A stretch of 64,000 nt of DNA, taken from NCBI GenBank assembly GCA_947471745.1, contig CANJKZ010000523.1:384501-448500 (forward strand), read 5' to 3'. The notes beneath the pieces were generated by a model, which was not told the origin of the DNA, did not search any database, and was given only the letters and a program-made list of their open reading frames with translations. This DNA comes from Closterium sp. Naga37s-1 (lineage: Eukaryota; Streptophyta; Zygnematophyceae; Desmidiales; Closteriaceae). Positions 23,383 to 36,200 of this stretch are shown piece by piece. Position numbers and translations under genes: made by a program. The first letter of the stretch is position 1. Each line of letters begins with the position of its first letter.

Positions 23383-26300
23383 TCACCCAGTCAGTCGCAT
23401 TCTCTTGCGGCCAGCACCACCCTCTCCCCTCTCCTCGCCCCTCTCCTCATCAGCCTCTTCCACCCCCCTGTCCACTCGCTTCTGCCCTGCTGCATATCCA
23501 CCCCCCACTTCTGCCCTTGGTGAAGGCTCCAAATCCCCCCTCGTAGCGCACGCACGCATATGAGGAGGCGATACACGCTTTTGGGACGGGCATGTGATTG
23601 CCACCACCATGCCATTGCCTTCACTGCTGCTTCTCTCTTGCCACTGCTCCTGCTCCGCCTTCACATGCGCAACCCCTGCTACAGACAAGCCCACTTCCTC
23701 TCCCTTGCCATCACATGGCGCCTGCAGACCTTTCTCCCCCTCATGCCCTACCTCCTCCTGCTGCAACGACAGAAACGACTCAACCTGAAGCAGCTCCGCT
23801 TCCTCCGCTGCTGCTGCAGCCGCGGCTGCAGCTGCTGCTGCATCGCCAGGCGCTGCTGGCCCTTCTGCATGCAGCATGCCTTGAGGCTTGCAATCACCGC
23901 CATCCCTATCCATGCGAACAGCAGGAACTGCCTCACCGCTCTCCCTCCCACCACCCCAGGTTGCAGCAGCTCCACCCGGCTTCACGTCCCCGCCCTCCTC
24001 TACCTTTGCCACACAGCCTGGGCCTCTCAGTAGCAGGCGAGCGGAGGCAGCAGAGGAGGCGCGTAGGGGGGTGGCGGGCAGGCGGAACTGGTGAGGCGCA
24101 GGGGGGGGCTTTGAGGGCTCTCTGCCTCCAGCGGGTGATGCTGCAACGCCAGATGCTGCTGCTGCTGCTACAGGGCCAGCAGAGGCAGCGAGGGGGTGGT
24201 GAGCATCAGTGAAGGCGGGCTTGGTGGAGGTGGTATCTGGATGCGGCTTGGAGGATGGTAAAGGGGAGGCTGCTGTAGGAACATGAAGGCGCTCGTGTGC
24301 AGCAGGGGGGTCTGGGGCTTGGGAATGGGAGTGAGCAGCAGGCCTTGCAGAGATGGTGGGCGATGGGCTGGCATGTTCCGACAGGTGTGACAGGTCCAAT
24401 CTGCACGCACGATGCAGAGAGGGAGATGACAGGGAAGGCAAAACAGGCTCTTGATGAGGGAGACGAGAACTTGGCAACATAGAAATTGACGAAAAAGGGA
24501 GCAGTGGAAAACAACTGAAGCATCATCGTACATGCAACAGTATTCAACCACTATGCACATGTACAGGCGGCAAGGAAATGCAACAACTAGTTCTTACGCT
24601 GAAGGGACGCGGCCAGGCAGGACACGGGAGGAGTCCACAGGGGAGGGCGAGAAGGGTAGGCTTCGGCGGACAGCGGACGAGTGCAGAGGTGATGCGGAAG
24701 GCGGCTGCCAGCGAAGAGGGGTGGCAGCGGGGGAGGGAGAGAGCGTGCGCAGCGCACGGTCGTGACTGCGGTCCGCATCAGACAGGAGCGCTGCCACATC
24801 TGCACGCACAGGGGAACACGATGGGTTAGAGAGTGCACGTGGACAGCATCAGCCCGAGAAACGAATAACAACAAGGAGCATTGAGAGAGGGAGTGGTGCT
24901 GTATGGACACTTGAAAATGGCAGGTGGAGGGGAGAGGAGAAAAGGCTTACCTCCACTGCGACCATGGGGATTCTGGCATGACGCACATCTGCACCCTGCT
25001 GTGCACCCCACTCCAGCCTGCACCCACGCAGACAGCAAGGGACAGCCAAGGAAACAGAGATGAGTGTGATGTTAACACACAAAAAGGAAGACTGGGTGGG
25101 GCAGAGACCATGATTGGCGCCAGCTGCAGTTGCATCTGCAACAGCAGGAGAGAAGGAGTACAAGCGGCACTCAACGTTGAGAGGCGAAGTAAACTGGTGG
25201 AAAAGCGAGAGGAGTGAATCAGCCAATTACCTGGTAACACTCGCAGTACTTTTTGGTGCACATGGAGCGGCGGCAGTTGCACCCTGTCTTGTGTCGCGGT
25301 GCCTTGGGAGGCGCTGCTGGCACCGGTGATGCCGCAGACACGGACACCTGGCACAGAAGCGAGTGATAAAATAGGGTGAATGAAGCAGGTACTTAGCTTG
25401 GAAGGCCACAGGATTGAAAGGCAGGCAGGAAATTGACGAGAAGGAAAGGGCCAGAGAGCGAGTCACGTGGGTGGGGTAAAATTGAGGGGGAATGGGTAAA
25501 CGAATGTGGGATGGGAAGCGAGGGGAAAGGGAGCACCAACCTTGGGTCGTGAAAGGGATGATGCAGGGCCAACAGTAGCGGCGGTGATAATCTTGGGTTG
25601 GAAGGCCGTGGGGTTCCGAGCTTGAATGGCTGCTCGTGTGGCCAGCACAAGGGACTCGTACTCAGGTGTGTTCTGACACTCGTTGCAGCGACATGCGTCC
25701 CCGCAATACACATTGGCCCGAAAGCACTCACAGTAGCTGTCACAGAAACAGGGATGGCAACGAGGACATGTGAGAGAGAGTGAAAAAACCCACTCGGCTG
25801 CAGGTTGGAAAGCAGGGACATCAAATTGGTGAGAGCGAGCGGTGGAAAGAGGCAGCGAGTGTGGGCTCACAGTTTGAGGCAGCGCGACTTTTTGCAGCTG
25901 CAACGCCTGCAGCCCTCGCTGGGAGGTGGAGTGGCGGAGGCACTGCCACCACAGTGAAAAGCAGCAATAGAGGTTTGATGAGGCGCGTATGAGAAAGTTG
26001 AGACGGAATGGAAGAGAGTAAAGGTGGAAGGGGAAAATGGGGAGACTACTAAGAGCGGATGGGGTTGCAGAAGCAAGAAGAAGCCTACCTGATGGAAACG
26101 TGGTGGCTGCTTCCTTGAACGAGCGAGCCCTCATCGCTCTCAGACACGTCTCCAGTGGACGCACTCGCATACTCCACCCCCGCCGGCACTGCACTGTGCT
26201 CCTCCACGCCCCCATGTGCCCCTGCCCACCGCCCTTGCGCATGCTGCCGTGCTGCGTGCCCCGCGGGCCCCTCGCCACTGCTCATGCGCCGCAGTCGCAT

Positions 26301-28918
26301 GTCTCCTCCCACTCCTCTGCCTCCACCACCGCCCGCCCCTGCCTCCGCCGCCCCTGCCATCGCGCCCTCACCGTGCACAGTGCTGGCTGGCGCATGGAGG
26401 GGATCGCGAGCGGCGAGACGCAATTCATCATGAGAGTGGGCCGCCTTACCATGCGCGCACGCCACGTCAGCATTCCCGCCTTTGCGCTCCTCCATCGCGC
26501 TCATCCCTGAAGCTTCTCGCTTGATTTCGCCTTCAGGCAGCCCATGCGCGCCCTCTGCTGCGGAACCCTGCTCGCGCATCCCGTCGTGCTGCACGTGGCG
26601 GGTGCTGTACGTTGACGGCGCGGCATCTGTGTGCGCCGGAGGCAGCTGCCACGAGCCGTCACCAGGAGCACCAGCACGGGTGAGATCGATGGAGTGGTGG
26701 GTGTCACCCGCATGATGGCTGCGTTCCATTGGCAGATCCGCTTCCGTGACGCCAGTGCCGCGGGCATCATGGGGACTGTCGTACTTCCCACTGCCACCAG
26801 CAACAGCGCCGTCAGCCACGTCCGCTGCGCCTTGGAGGTTGCCGTCAGCAGCAGCGGACGGCGCTGCAGCAGATGGAGTCCGCAGTAACGAGCCTGCATA
26901 ACGGCCCTCCAGTCCCCTCGGCGTGACAGCCTCTTTCGCATTAACGGAAGGGCCACTGCCCACAAGCGCCGTGAATCCACGAGGCCGCTCGAGGAACAAC
27001 CTGCCTCGTTCAGCGCCTTCCTGCATGGCTCTGAGGCGCTCCATTGGGTCGCCAGCCGCCAAAACATCAGGAAGCTCCCCGAACCCCAGATGCCCGTCAT
27101 CCATGCCCATGCCCAAACCCAAACCCAGCCCCATACCCATGTGCATGCCAATAGTGCCGAGACCCATTCCTGGTGAAGAAAGGGCGCCAGGCGATCCCAG
27201 CTCCCACATCCGGCGCACGGAGCCCTCGCTCATGGGGCTGGAATCAAGCCCCGTGCCGTCCATGCCTCGATACGGCTGGGTGAACAGCGCCGTGCGCAAA
27301 GGGGTGCTGCGCTTGCCGTCGGGTGACTGCCACGTCATCATGCCCCCAGGCGTTGCCTTCGCTGGCGATTCGCCGAAACCCTCGATCAGCATGCGCGGCT
27401 TCTTAGGCGACTGCCAAATTTCAAATGCCCCCGCGCGATCCTTCGCGCTGCGGAATGGCCTGCAGCCGCCCTCTCCTGCCCCATTATGGCCTACTCGCTC
27501 CGATCTGCCACTCCCAGGGTCATCCCCCAGCACGTCATCTTTCTTCTCATCTGCACAACGGTCCGCGCCGTCTTTACTCTGCTGAGGCGGATCGTCGCGT
27601 CCCTGCGAGCCTCTTCCGCCCTCGTCACCCGCCGTCGGCGTTTGAGCTGGGCACCCCAGCTCAGCGGCTTCGTCATCCGCCCCGCCGTGCTCCCACTCAT
27701 CCTCCTCTTCGAGTTTCTCCTCGGCTGTCAGCCCGCCCTCACGGCATTCTCCACCCTGTGCTTGCTCGGCATCGTTCAACGACCTCAGACGCGAGTTATC
27801 CTCTTTCTCCCTCACATTTCCCGAGCTAGCACGCTCCACAGGAGTAGCATCCTCGGTAGGAGCAACAGGCGGAGCCAATGTAAGAAATTTATTGTCACCT
27901 TCTGTCGCATTAGTTGACGGAGGCTCTTGCGTGCACGACGCACGACGTGGCGTCAAAGCGCATGAATTGCCACTGCCAGAATCATGCGCGTCGTCCTTAG
28001 GCTGCTGCACCCAAACGGATAACCGAGAGCCAACAGGCGCCGCCACCTTCAGCCCAGACGCATCACAGGCCGTGTCGGGTGACGAGCGAACGCGGTCCCC
28101 AGGTTGGGGTTTGGAGAAGGGAAGCGAGAGCGAGCGGCGTGGGGAGAGGCTGGGGATGTCGGAGTCTGCCAGAGACTTGCGGTCCAGTGGCGACGGCGGC
28201 ACCTTGCTCGCATCCCCACTGCCCAGCGGAGTCATTTGCGGGGTCGTGGAGCCGGGAGACCAGTTCGCGAGCTTCCGAGAGGCCCTGGAGAGACACAGCG
28301 GATGGACGTTAGGCCCTCGCACTACCAACCGAGATGCAAAACGAAACGACCAGAACACCCGGCTTACCGCCGTAATCGACCTCTGCCACGAGGTCGTGTG
28401 GGAGATCGAAATGGAGGCGAGCGGGACCCATTTTGAAACGCCGCATCTCGAACTGCCCTGGCTTGCTGGATCGGAGAGAGCGCATCTGCGAACTTTGAAA
28501 ACGGCGAACTCTGCACTCAAACGAGTAGGAAATAGACCACAGCGGACACGGGTGACCCGGAGAAACAGAATGGGAGAATTTGAATTTATTGCGTAGAAAG
28601 CAAGCGCATACGTCATGACGGATCAAGAACTACATTTATGCTGGACTGAATATATTATACACAGCCAAACCTGGACATTGACTCCATAGAATTGAGCAAT
28701 ACGCCAGGCACGAGGAATAAAAAATTACAGCGACGACTAGGAACCAGTCTTGGATACTAAAAAGGCTAGGCCATTGCGGCCGCAAGAACTTAATGGAACT
28801 GCTCGTCAAGACGAGAGCACGGGGAGCAATCAGCGCTCGGGAGCCACACCTGGTCGTCATCGCTGAATACTTGCATTGCCTTTGGCTCCGGAGACGAAAA
28901 AGTTTCGGCAGTACCCAT
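23383..28918 (-). CDS. CXC/CPP transcription regulator (TSO1/TCX, LIN54-tesmin family)
   Basis: Nine exons on the minus strand: 28918-28850, 28510-28368, 28284-26089, 25942-25871, 25736-25541, 25347-25231, 25017-24951, 24799-24598 and 24400-23383. They give 1,359 residues with all introns GT-AG and phases closing. Exon 2 carries the plant CPP N-terminal motif (SSPFSKFADALSPIQQARAV, then SRSPPFRSPTRP). CXC1 is residues 814-849 (CSCKKSRCLKLYCECF ... CGDACRCNECQN) and CXC2 is 915-947 (CNCRRSMCTKKYCECYQ ... CTAGCRCASCQN), joined by the family linker RNPTAFQPKI. All expected cysteines are present. CXC pairs bind DNA at CHR-like elements, and plant members act with MYB3R/DREAM-like complexes in cell-cycle and floral control. 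The long exon 3 and exon 9 regions are disordered (Gly, Ala, Ser, charged). The first exon is short; its start at 28918 rests on splice-phase fit and an in-frame stop shortly upstream of exon 2. Confidence 0.94.
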
Positions 28919-30205
28919 TCTTGATGATAATCCAGGATCATTGACCTATGGACTTTCAAAAAAGCAAAAATCTGTCTGCTAGTCTGAGGTCATTGGGATC
29001 AGATGGAGAGGAGAGGCTTGGTGGTTTTGGGAGAGACGATAGAGGGGAAGGCGAGAGCGTCCTGGGATGATCGGGTAAGCCCACATTGCTGAGAGAGTGC
29101 CGATGGTGGATGAGATTGGGTATGAAACGCAATCTCCACCGTTCAACCAAAACTTCAAGCTTTTTGCTTTGCGCCAAAACCTTGCGGCTCCAGCTCCGGC
29201 TTCGCCTTCGTTGTTGGCAAGTACGCCTCGTGAGAGGTCTCCATGGGACTTGCCCGTGGTTGACCGGCTGCCTCGGCATTCCGAACCTCCTCTTTGCGAC
29301 CACACAGCCTCCACCTCACTCTCCAAATGACTTGTCATACCTGAAGCCGAGCCTGATGTTTGGTTATGGAGCAGGTTCAGCATCCATACCTCCATGTCAC
29401 CATGCATTCAAACTCAGCTTTTGAATTGCCAAATTGAAATGGTGAGCATGAATTCTTCCAGCCACGCGATTGTCAGGATGGCAGAACAACAAGTACACCA
29501 GAAGAATAACATGGTATGTATTGGAAACATAACATATTTGTGGGATGTGTTGCATAGAAAACCATGCACTCGAGTTCAAAGATAACATGTAACTACCGGT
29601 AGTATTCAATCCATAGATGCGTTGCATGATCATTTTTTTTCAACGGGGTGCATGGATAGAAGATTCCTTCCCAGCACAAGATATTCTGCTTCCATCCTGA
29701 TCCTACTACACTGTGAGGATTTACATGTTCTGTATTGTCCATGAACTATCCACAACACCTGAGGAACTTTGCCGCGTACAAGTCTGCTTCCACCAGCATT
29801 GCTCACCAACCATCACCCAACCCCAGGGCCATGGCATTACAGTACCATCACATTCCAATTACTGTACCGAGGGCTTCGGGAACGTCGGTCAGGCAGTTGG
29901 GCGAAACAAGACAAGCTACGACGAGGCTGTAACCTTGATACTTCGCTAATAGCATCCCATAGGTGTGCTTGTTCCAGGGTTTTCTCTCCGCCCCACAATT
30001 GTTGTTCTGGTGGTTTCGACCTTGCCGAATGTGTGTTTGTTGGGACAAACGTCATGGCACCCACCCACGTTCTCTAGTTGGCGAACCGTTCCCTGTTCCA
30101 CCATGATGGAGTTCTGAGCCATGCACTACATCGTTCTCATAGCCATCCATGCACATGATCACGCCGCGCGAAGCAGAGTTGCTCTAAGTACCGCCAGATG
30201 CGAAA
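28919..30205. promoter_or_regulatory. Divergent promoter region between the CXC gene and the giant-protein gene
   Basis: 1.29 kb separates two start codons pointing away from each other, so both promoters must lie here. Composition is nearer 45-50% GC than the flanking exons. A minus-strand open frame at 28979-29407 (142 codons) has no recognisable domain and is not called. No specific binding site was identified. Confidence 0.5.
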
Positions 30206-33200
30206 ATGTCGGGCCTCTCATCGGACTTATTGCTGGCAATTCCAGCCAGCACGGCGCAGATGGCCATGCTATCGTCGCCCAGCCGCTCGCCGCGGTCGGC
30301 GGTGGTTAGCACTGCTGAAGTGAGTCCGCGAGGTAGGAGGTTCCGAGCGGCCATCGACATCATCATTGCGCGAACCGTCGAGTCCTTCTTCGACCTCCCG
30401 CCTTCCACCTCGCTCGCGTCGCCGCACAAGGTCAGTCTTCTAACATCAACGGCCTACCAGCCAACACTTCGCGTCGGTTTTTTTAAATCCTTGCGGCTAA
30501 CGCTCGTCCGCCATTCACGGTTTTATTTCGTTCTGGAGCCGAATTTCGCAACGTCTAAAACGATTCCGGTTTTTTCCTCTTTGTTATTCTCGCCCCTGCT
30601 CCTCCATTCCCTCTCTCTCCGTGCCTTCTACTCCATCCATTCTTGCCTTAGCCTCGCTCGCGTTCCGGTTCGCCGCAACGCTCCCCTTCGCAAAAGTACC
30701 AGCAGGAAAAGCAGCAGCAGCAGCAACAACAACAACAACAACAGTCGCAGCAGCAACAGCAGCAGCAGCTGCTGGGGCAGCGCAGGCAGCAAGATAATTT
30801 CAAATCCTCTCAAGGGCAGCGTGCGGGTGACCGAGCCGCACAAGCGAGTCAGAGGGGCTTGACTGCGGGTGCTAGGGGGGGAGATGCGGTGGGGAATGGC
30901 GGTGGTAGTGGGCGCATGTCGCCGTCCGCAGGAGCATTAGGGCGAGGGTCTGGCAGTGCGGAGGATGGCGAGGCGGACACGCCCAAATTCGCTCTCAAGT
31001 CACCAGGTCAGTGCCGCAGCTGCCAGTTCACACGGTGGCTGTAGTGTCAATAAATAACTGCCCTGCCAAGTCAATAGTTGTTCTTCGTGAGCGAAACATA
31101 CCCCAGATTTCGCCTCCTTTTCCGTGCCCTGCCATCTCCGCGCGCGTACCTGTTTCCCTCGTTTTGTTGTCCTCAGGCTCATATTCCCCTCGAGGCCGAC
31201 CGCCTTCTCTGCCTTTTGATGTCGACTTCCCGGCTCTGCTCGGATCCCGCCCACTGCAAGCCTCACCCAAACGCGCCTCTCCAGCGCCCTCCTCCTCCCC
31301 CACCTCCTCCTCCATCTCATCCGCCTTCACCTTCCCCCCTGCGTCAGCCGCGCCAGGCACTCTCACCTCTCCGCCCTTGTCCTTCCCCTCCGCCTCCGCC
31401 TCCTCCGCGTCGTCGTCAACGCCCTCGGATTCCGCAGCTGCACCCGCCGCGCCCGCCATGGCGCTCCACCAGCCGCTCTGCTTCCCGGGTGCGCAGCCCG
31501 TGCATCCGCCTGATGACGCGCCGTCCCTCGCCGCCGCGTTCGCTGCAGCCAAGTCCGCGCAGGCTGCTGCCTGCAAGTCCCCCGTCGCCTCGCCTCTCTC
31601 CTCCCCCAGCCCATCCCCCTGCCCCACGCCATCCCGTCGCCGCCTGCCGCCGTTCCCAGAGCCGCCAATGGCGGCGTGTCTATTCGACGCCATGGACAAG
31701 CTTCTCTCCGTCTCCACAGGGGTGGCGGAGCTTGCCGCACCCCCGCCACCCTCCCTCGCCTCTCTAGCCGCAGTTTCAGATTCTCCTGCTTCCGGCGCTC
31801 TGGGCCCTCTGTGGGCGTCAGCCGCGGGAGGAGGTGGGGGGAAGGGGCTGGCAGGAGGAGGCATGGGGGGACTGGAAGGGCTCATGGGCGGTCTCCACCT
31901 GCTTGCCGCAACCTCTGGTGGTGCCGCTGCCTCTGCTTCTGGCGCTGGGGGAGGCATTGGCGCTGGCAGTGGGGGAGGCGGTGGCGGAAGCAGAGGGGCG
32001 GGCAGTGGTGGGGGCCAGGCGCGCACGCTGCTAGGCCTGGTGGACCCTCGGGAGGCGGCCACTGCAGTGGCGCCGTCTAAGAGCCGCAGGCAGATGGAGG
32101 CGCTGAGGAAGGCGCGGCAGGCGGGGCGCGGGGGACAGCTGGGGCTGGTGACTGGCGCTGCTGAGAGCAGCGGGGGAGGCCACTTGGGACTCGTTGCGGG
32201 CTCGTCTGGCGGTGCTGGCGGCGGCGCAGGGGGAAAGGGCGGGGGAGGCGGAGGGGGACATTTGGGTCTTGTGACCAGCTCCACCAAGGGGGCTGCAGGG
32301 GGTCAGCTAGGGCTCGTTTCTCGTTCTCTCGATAGCAGGGGTGGTACCAGCAAGGGCGTTGCAGGTGCGGGAAGAGGAGGGCCTAGGCAAGGGAAGGCAG
32401 GGGCGAGGGGGCACGGTTTGGGGCTGGAAGTGAGCGGGCAGCAGGGAAGGGATGGTAGCAGGGAACGAGGTGGTCAGGGGGGCGAAGCAGAAACCTTGCT
32501 AGATGAGAAGGCACGGGCGGAGAGGGAGAGGGAGGAGCGGGAGCGGCGGGTGGTGGAGGAGCATGGGAGGGCGGTGGCGGCGGTGGAGAGCATGTCTCAG
32601 GCGGACCGAGTGACGTTCGATGGGCCGCTCGTGGACGGCCTCTCCGCGCCCCTGCAGCTCCCCAGCTTCCACGGCAAAGCCCTGCCCTGGCGCCGCAACA
32701 AGGCGCCCCCGCCCTTTGCAGCCGGCGCGCATGTTGTTAACGCGATTTTGCAAGCGGAGCGGGAGGGAGCGGATGGCGCAGGGCCTATTCAATCCAGTGA
32801 AGCTACAGCAGCAGCAGCAGCAGAAGTAACAGCGGGAACAGGGACTGTAGCAGGAGCAGCAGCAGTGGGCAGAGGGCAAGGCGGAAGGGCCAACATGAAC
32901 GAGCCACCAGTTGCGGCAGCAAAGGAGCAAGAATTGAGTGCTGTTGGAGAGGCACAGCTTCCCACCATGAGCCTTGCTGCTGCCTTTGGAGGGCTGGCCT
33001 TGGCATCTCAAGGGGAGGACGCGGGCCAAGGGAGTTTTGGCATTGGCGCTGGCTGGGGGGCAAGTAGTGGTAGTGGCGATGAGAGTGGTGGTGGCATGGG
33101 AGGTGGTGGTGATGGTGGGTTCATGGGTGCGTTCGACTCTCTATTTAATGCGTCGGCTGGTGCTGGCGGCGCAATGGGCTTGCACATGCAACCGCTGCAA

Positions 33201-36200
33201 GCCCATCAAGTGGAAAGTGTGGGGGATGGGCTGGGAGAGGCAGGCGAGGCAGCAACCAGGAATGTGAGGCGTGCAGTAAAAGACGAGAGCAGGGAGAGAG
33301 AGAGGGAGCGGGAGGAGAGGGAGAGGGAGGAGAGTGAGCGGGAGGAGAGGGAGAGGGAGGAGAGGGAGCGGCGGGTGGTGGAGGAGCATGGGAGGGCGGT
33401 GGCGGCGGTGGAGAGCATGTCTCAGGCGGACCGAGTGACGTTCGATGGGCCGCTCGTGGACGGCCTCTCCGCGCCCCTGCAGCTCCCCAGCTTCCACGGC
33501 AAAGCCCTGCCCTGGCGCCGCAACAAGGCGCCCCCGCCTTTTGCTGCCGGCGCGCATGTTGTGAATGCCATTTTGCAGGCGGAGCGTGAAGGGCACAAGG
33601 AAGGGGGGGAGGGCAGTTTTGCTCAGGGCGGCATAGCAGGTGCGGGCTTGGCTGGAAGGGAGGCAGCTGCTGCAACGGGTGCTGGTGGTGGTGGCAGAGG
33701 AGGGGAGACTGACGCTAGAAAGGAGGGGTTACGTGTGGATTCGGAAGGCGAGGGAAGGGCAGATAATGCGGCAGATGCAGCTGCTGGTGCTGTGGGGACG
33801 GGATTGGGCTTTGGGGGTCTTTCTGGTGGGCTGTCGCTAGCCGCAGCATGGAGTGCAGGGGGCGTGGGGGCAGGGGACATGGAGCTGCAGGAGCCGGTAC
33901 AGCTGGAGGAGGGCGAATCTGGTGGTGGGTCTGGCCTCATGAGTGCCTTTGATTCGCTCTTCTCTGCTTCCGCTGGTGCTGCTGGCCTGCCACTCTCACA
34001 GCAATTTGATGGCGGAATCGCATTTGGTTCCGTGCCTTCCTTGCAGCTGCAACCCCAGTTCCAGCAGTCGCTGCAGCAGCAGCTACCTTCCAAGCAGGTG
34101 GCTCAGGCGCAGGGAGGGGGCAGGAGAGAGGAGGAGGAGGAAGACGAAGACAGTGAGAGTGAGCGGGAGGAGAGGGAGATGGAGGAGAGGGAGAGGGAGG
34201 AGAGGGAGCGGCGGGTGGTGGAGGAGCATGGGAGGGCGGTGGCGGCGGTGGAGAGCATGTCTCAGGCGGACCGAGTGACGTTCGATGGGCCGCTCGTGGA
34301 CGGCCTCTCCGCGCCCCTGCAGCTCCCCAGCTTCCACGGCAAAGCCCTGCCCTGGCGCCGCAACAAGGCGCCCCCGCCCTTTGCTGCTGGTGCCCACGTC
34401 GTGAACGCCATTTTGCAGGCGGAGCGCGACGAGGCTGACGCCTCAGGGCACAAGGCGGGGGAGAGTGGCAGCAGCGAGCGGAACAAGAGCCCAACCGAAG
34501 CTTCCTCATCAGCGTGCAATGCCCAGCCCCCTGCAGGCGCCAAGGCAGCTGAGACATCCCATGCAGACACCGCAGCTTCAGCATCACCTCCTCAGAGCCT
34601 AGCAGACGCGTTTGGGGGGCTGGCAGGGCTGTCCTCAGGAGCAGGGGGGGACGAGGATGGCATGAGCGGCGGGTGGGGGGGGTCCGGTGGGGGAGGGCTT
34701 GGGCTCATGGGGTCGTTTGACTCGCTGCTCTCTGCGTCCTCTGGCAGCCCTGCTGCTGCAGGGCCCGGACAGCACGGTGCAGCGGCAGTGGGCCAGTTGC
34801 AGCCTCTCTCGCTCTCTCCTCTTTCTTTGCAAGCGTCGCCCGCCATACCCCGCACCACACCCACCCATCAGTTGACCACTCCGTTGCTCCCCCGCGCGCC
34901 CATCCTGTCGCCCTTCTCCGACAAGCCAGCAGCAGCGGATTCGCTGGAGGCGCTTTTCCAGGTGTCGAAGATGCACGGGGGAATCTCCCCCTCCATTGAC
35001 AACCGTCTCCTGCCCGCCTTCCCCTCGCCGCGCATCCGCACCCCATCGCACCTCTCGGGAGGAGTCTCCGCACCTGCTGCAGGGGAGCCTAGCAGCAGCT
35101 CAGACGGCAGTGCGAGGCTGGGAGCAGCTGGCGCCGCTCCGCCAGTCATCCTTGCACCCTTCTCCAATGTGCTGGCAGCAGGGGATTCTCTGGAGGCGCT
35201 TTTCCAGGTGTCCAAGATGCACGGGGGAATCTCCCCCTCCATTGACAACCGCAAGCTCGCATCCTTCCCCTCGCCCCCCCTCCACGTGCCTCCACACTCA
35301 ACTGCCACTCCCAACAGGGTGCCGCCAGGGGGTGCAGCAGGCAGCCTGGGCCTCCAAGCGACGGCTCGCATGGCGTTTCCGCGCTCCACGTCTGCTCCCC
35401 CTGCGCATGCCGCCATTGACGCTGCAGCTGATGCTGTGCTGCTGCAGCTGGACCTGCCGCTGCGCCGAACAGGCTCTGCTGAGTTGCAACCACTCTCCCC
35501 CACCTCCGCTCACCTGGATGTCAACGCGCCTTCCGCTCTCGCCTCATCTGATTCCAGTTCTCCCGCTTTTGCTGCGCCACTGGGTATAACTGCAGGTTCT
35601 TCCTCTTGCTCCTCCGCTTCCTTTGTCTCTCCATCCGTCCCCTGCTCCTCCTCTTCCTCCTCGGCTGCCTCTGCTTTCTCGTCCACGGCGCCCTTGGCAG
35701 CACCAACAGCAACGGATGCAGGGGAGGCAGGAGCGGGAGAAGAGCCAGGGCCCCTCTCATCCCTGGCAGCGAATTTTGCGTCTCTGCTTCTAGCCGGGTC
35801 GGGGCCGGGCATTCCGCTTGACCAGAGCCCATCCCCCCATGGGCGCTTTGCCATGCAAGCCAACATCCCCCTCTCCCCGCACCTCGTCTCACCCTCCTCC
35901 CGCCTGCCCACATCCGCAATCGCATTCCCCAGTCCAAAGCTAGCTATGAGTCCCAAGGTGGCGCTGGCATCTCTGGTGGGCCACCTGGGCCCTGTCAGCC
36001 CTCTCTGCGTCGCCTCCCCTGCCTCTCGCCCCTCTGCTTCGCTTCACCCTTCGCCGCCCGCATCTCCTCTTGAGAAGCTCTTTAATTTATCCATGGGCGC
36101 CGGCGCTGTGCCTCTCTCCCCGACCCTCAGTCCCAGTGGGTCCCGCCCAAAGACCCTCCTAGGCCTTGTTAATCCCCGGGAGCCTGCCTCCGCCTCCTCC

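Noticed and set aside
31028-32287. Minus-strand open frame of 419 codons
   Set aside because: Shadow of the exon 3 start of the giant gene; low-complexity complement only.
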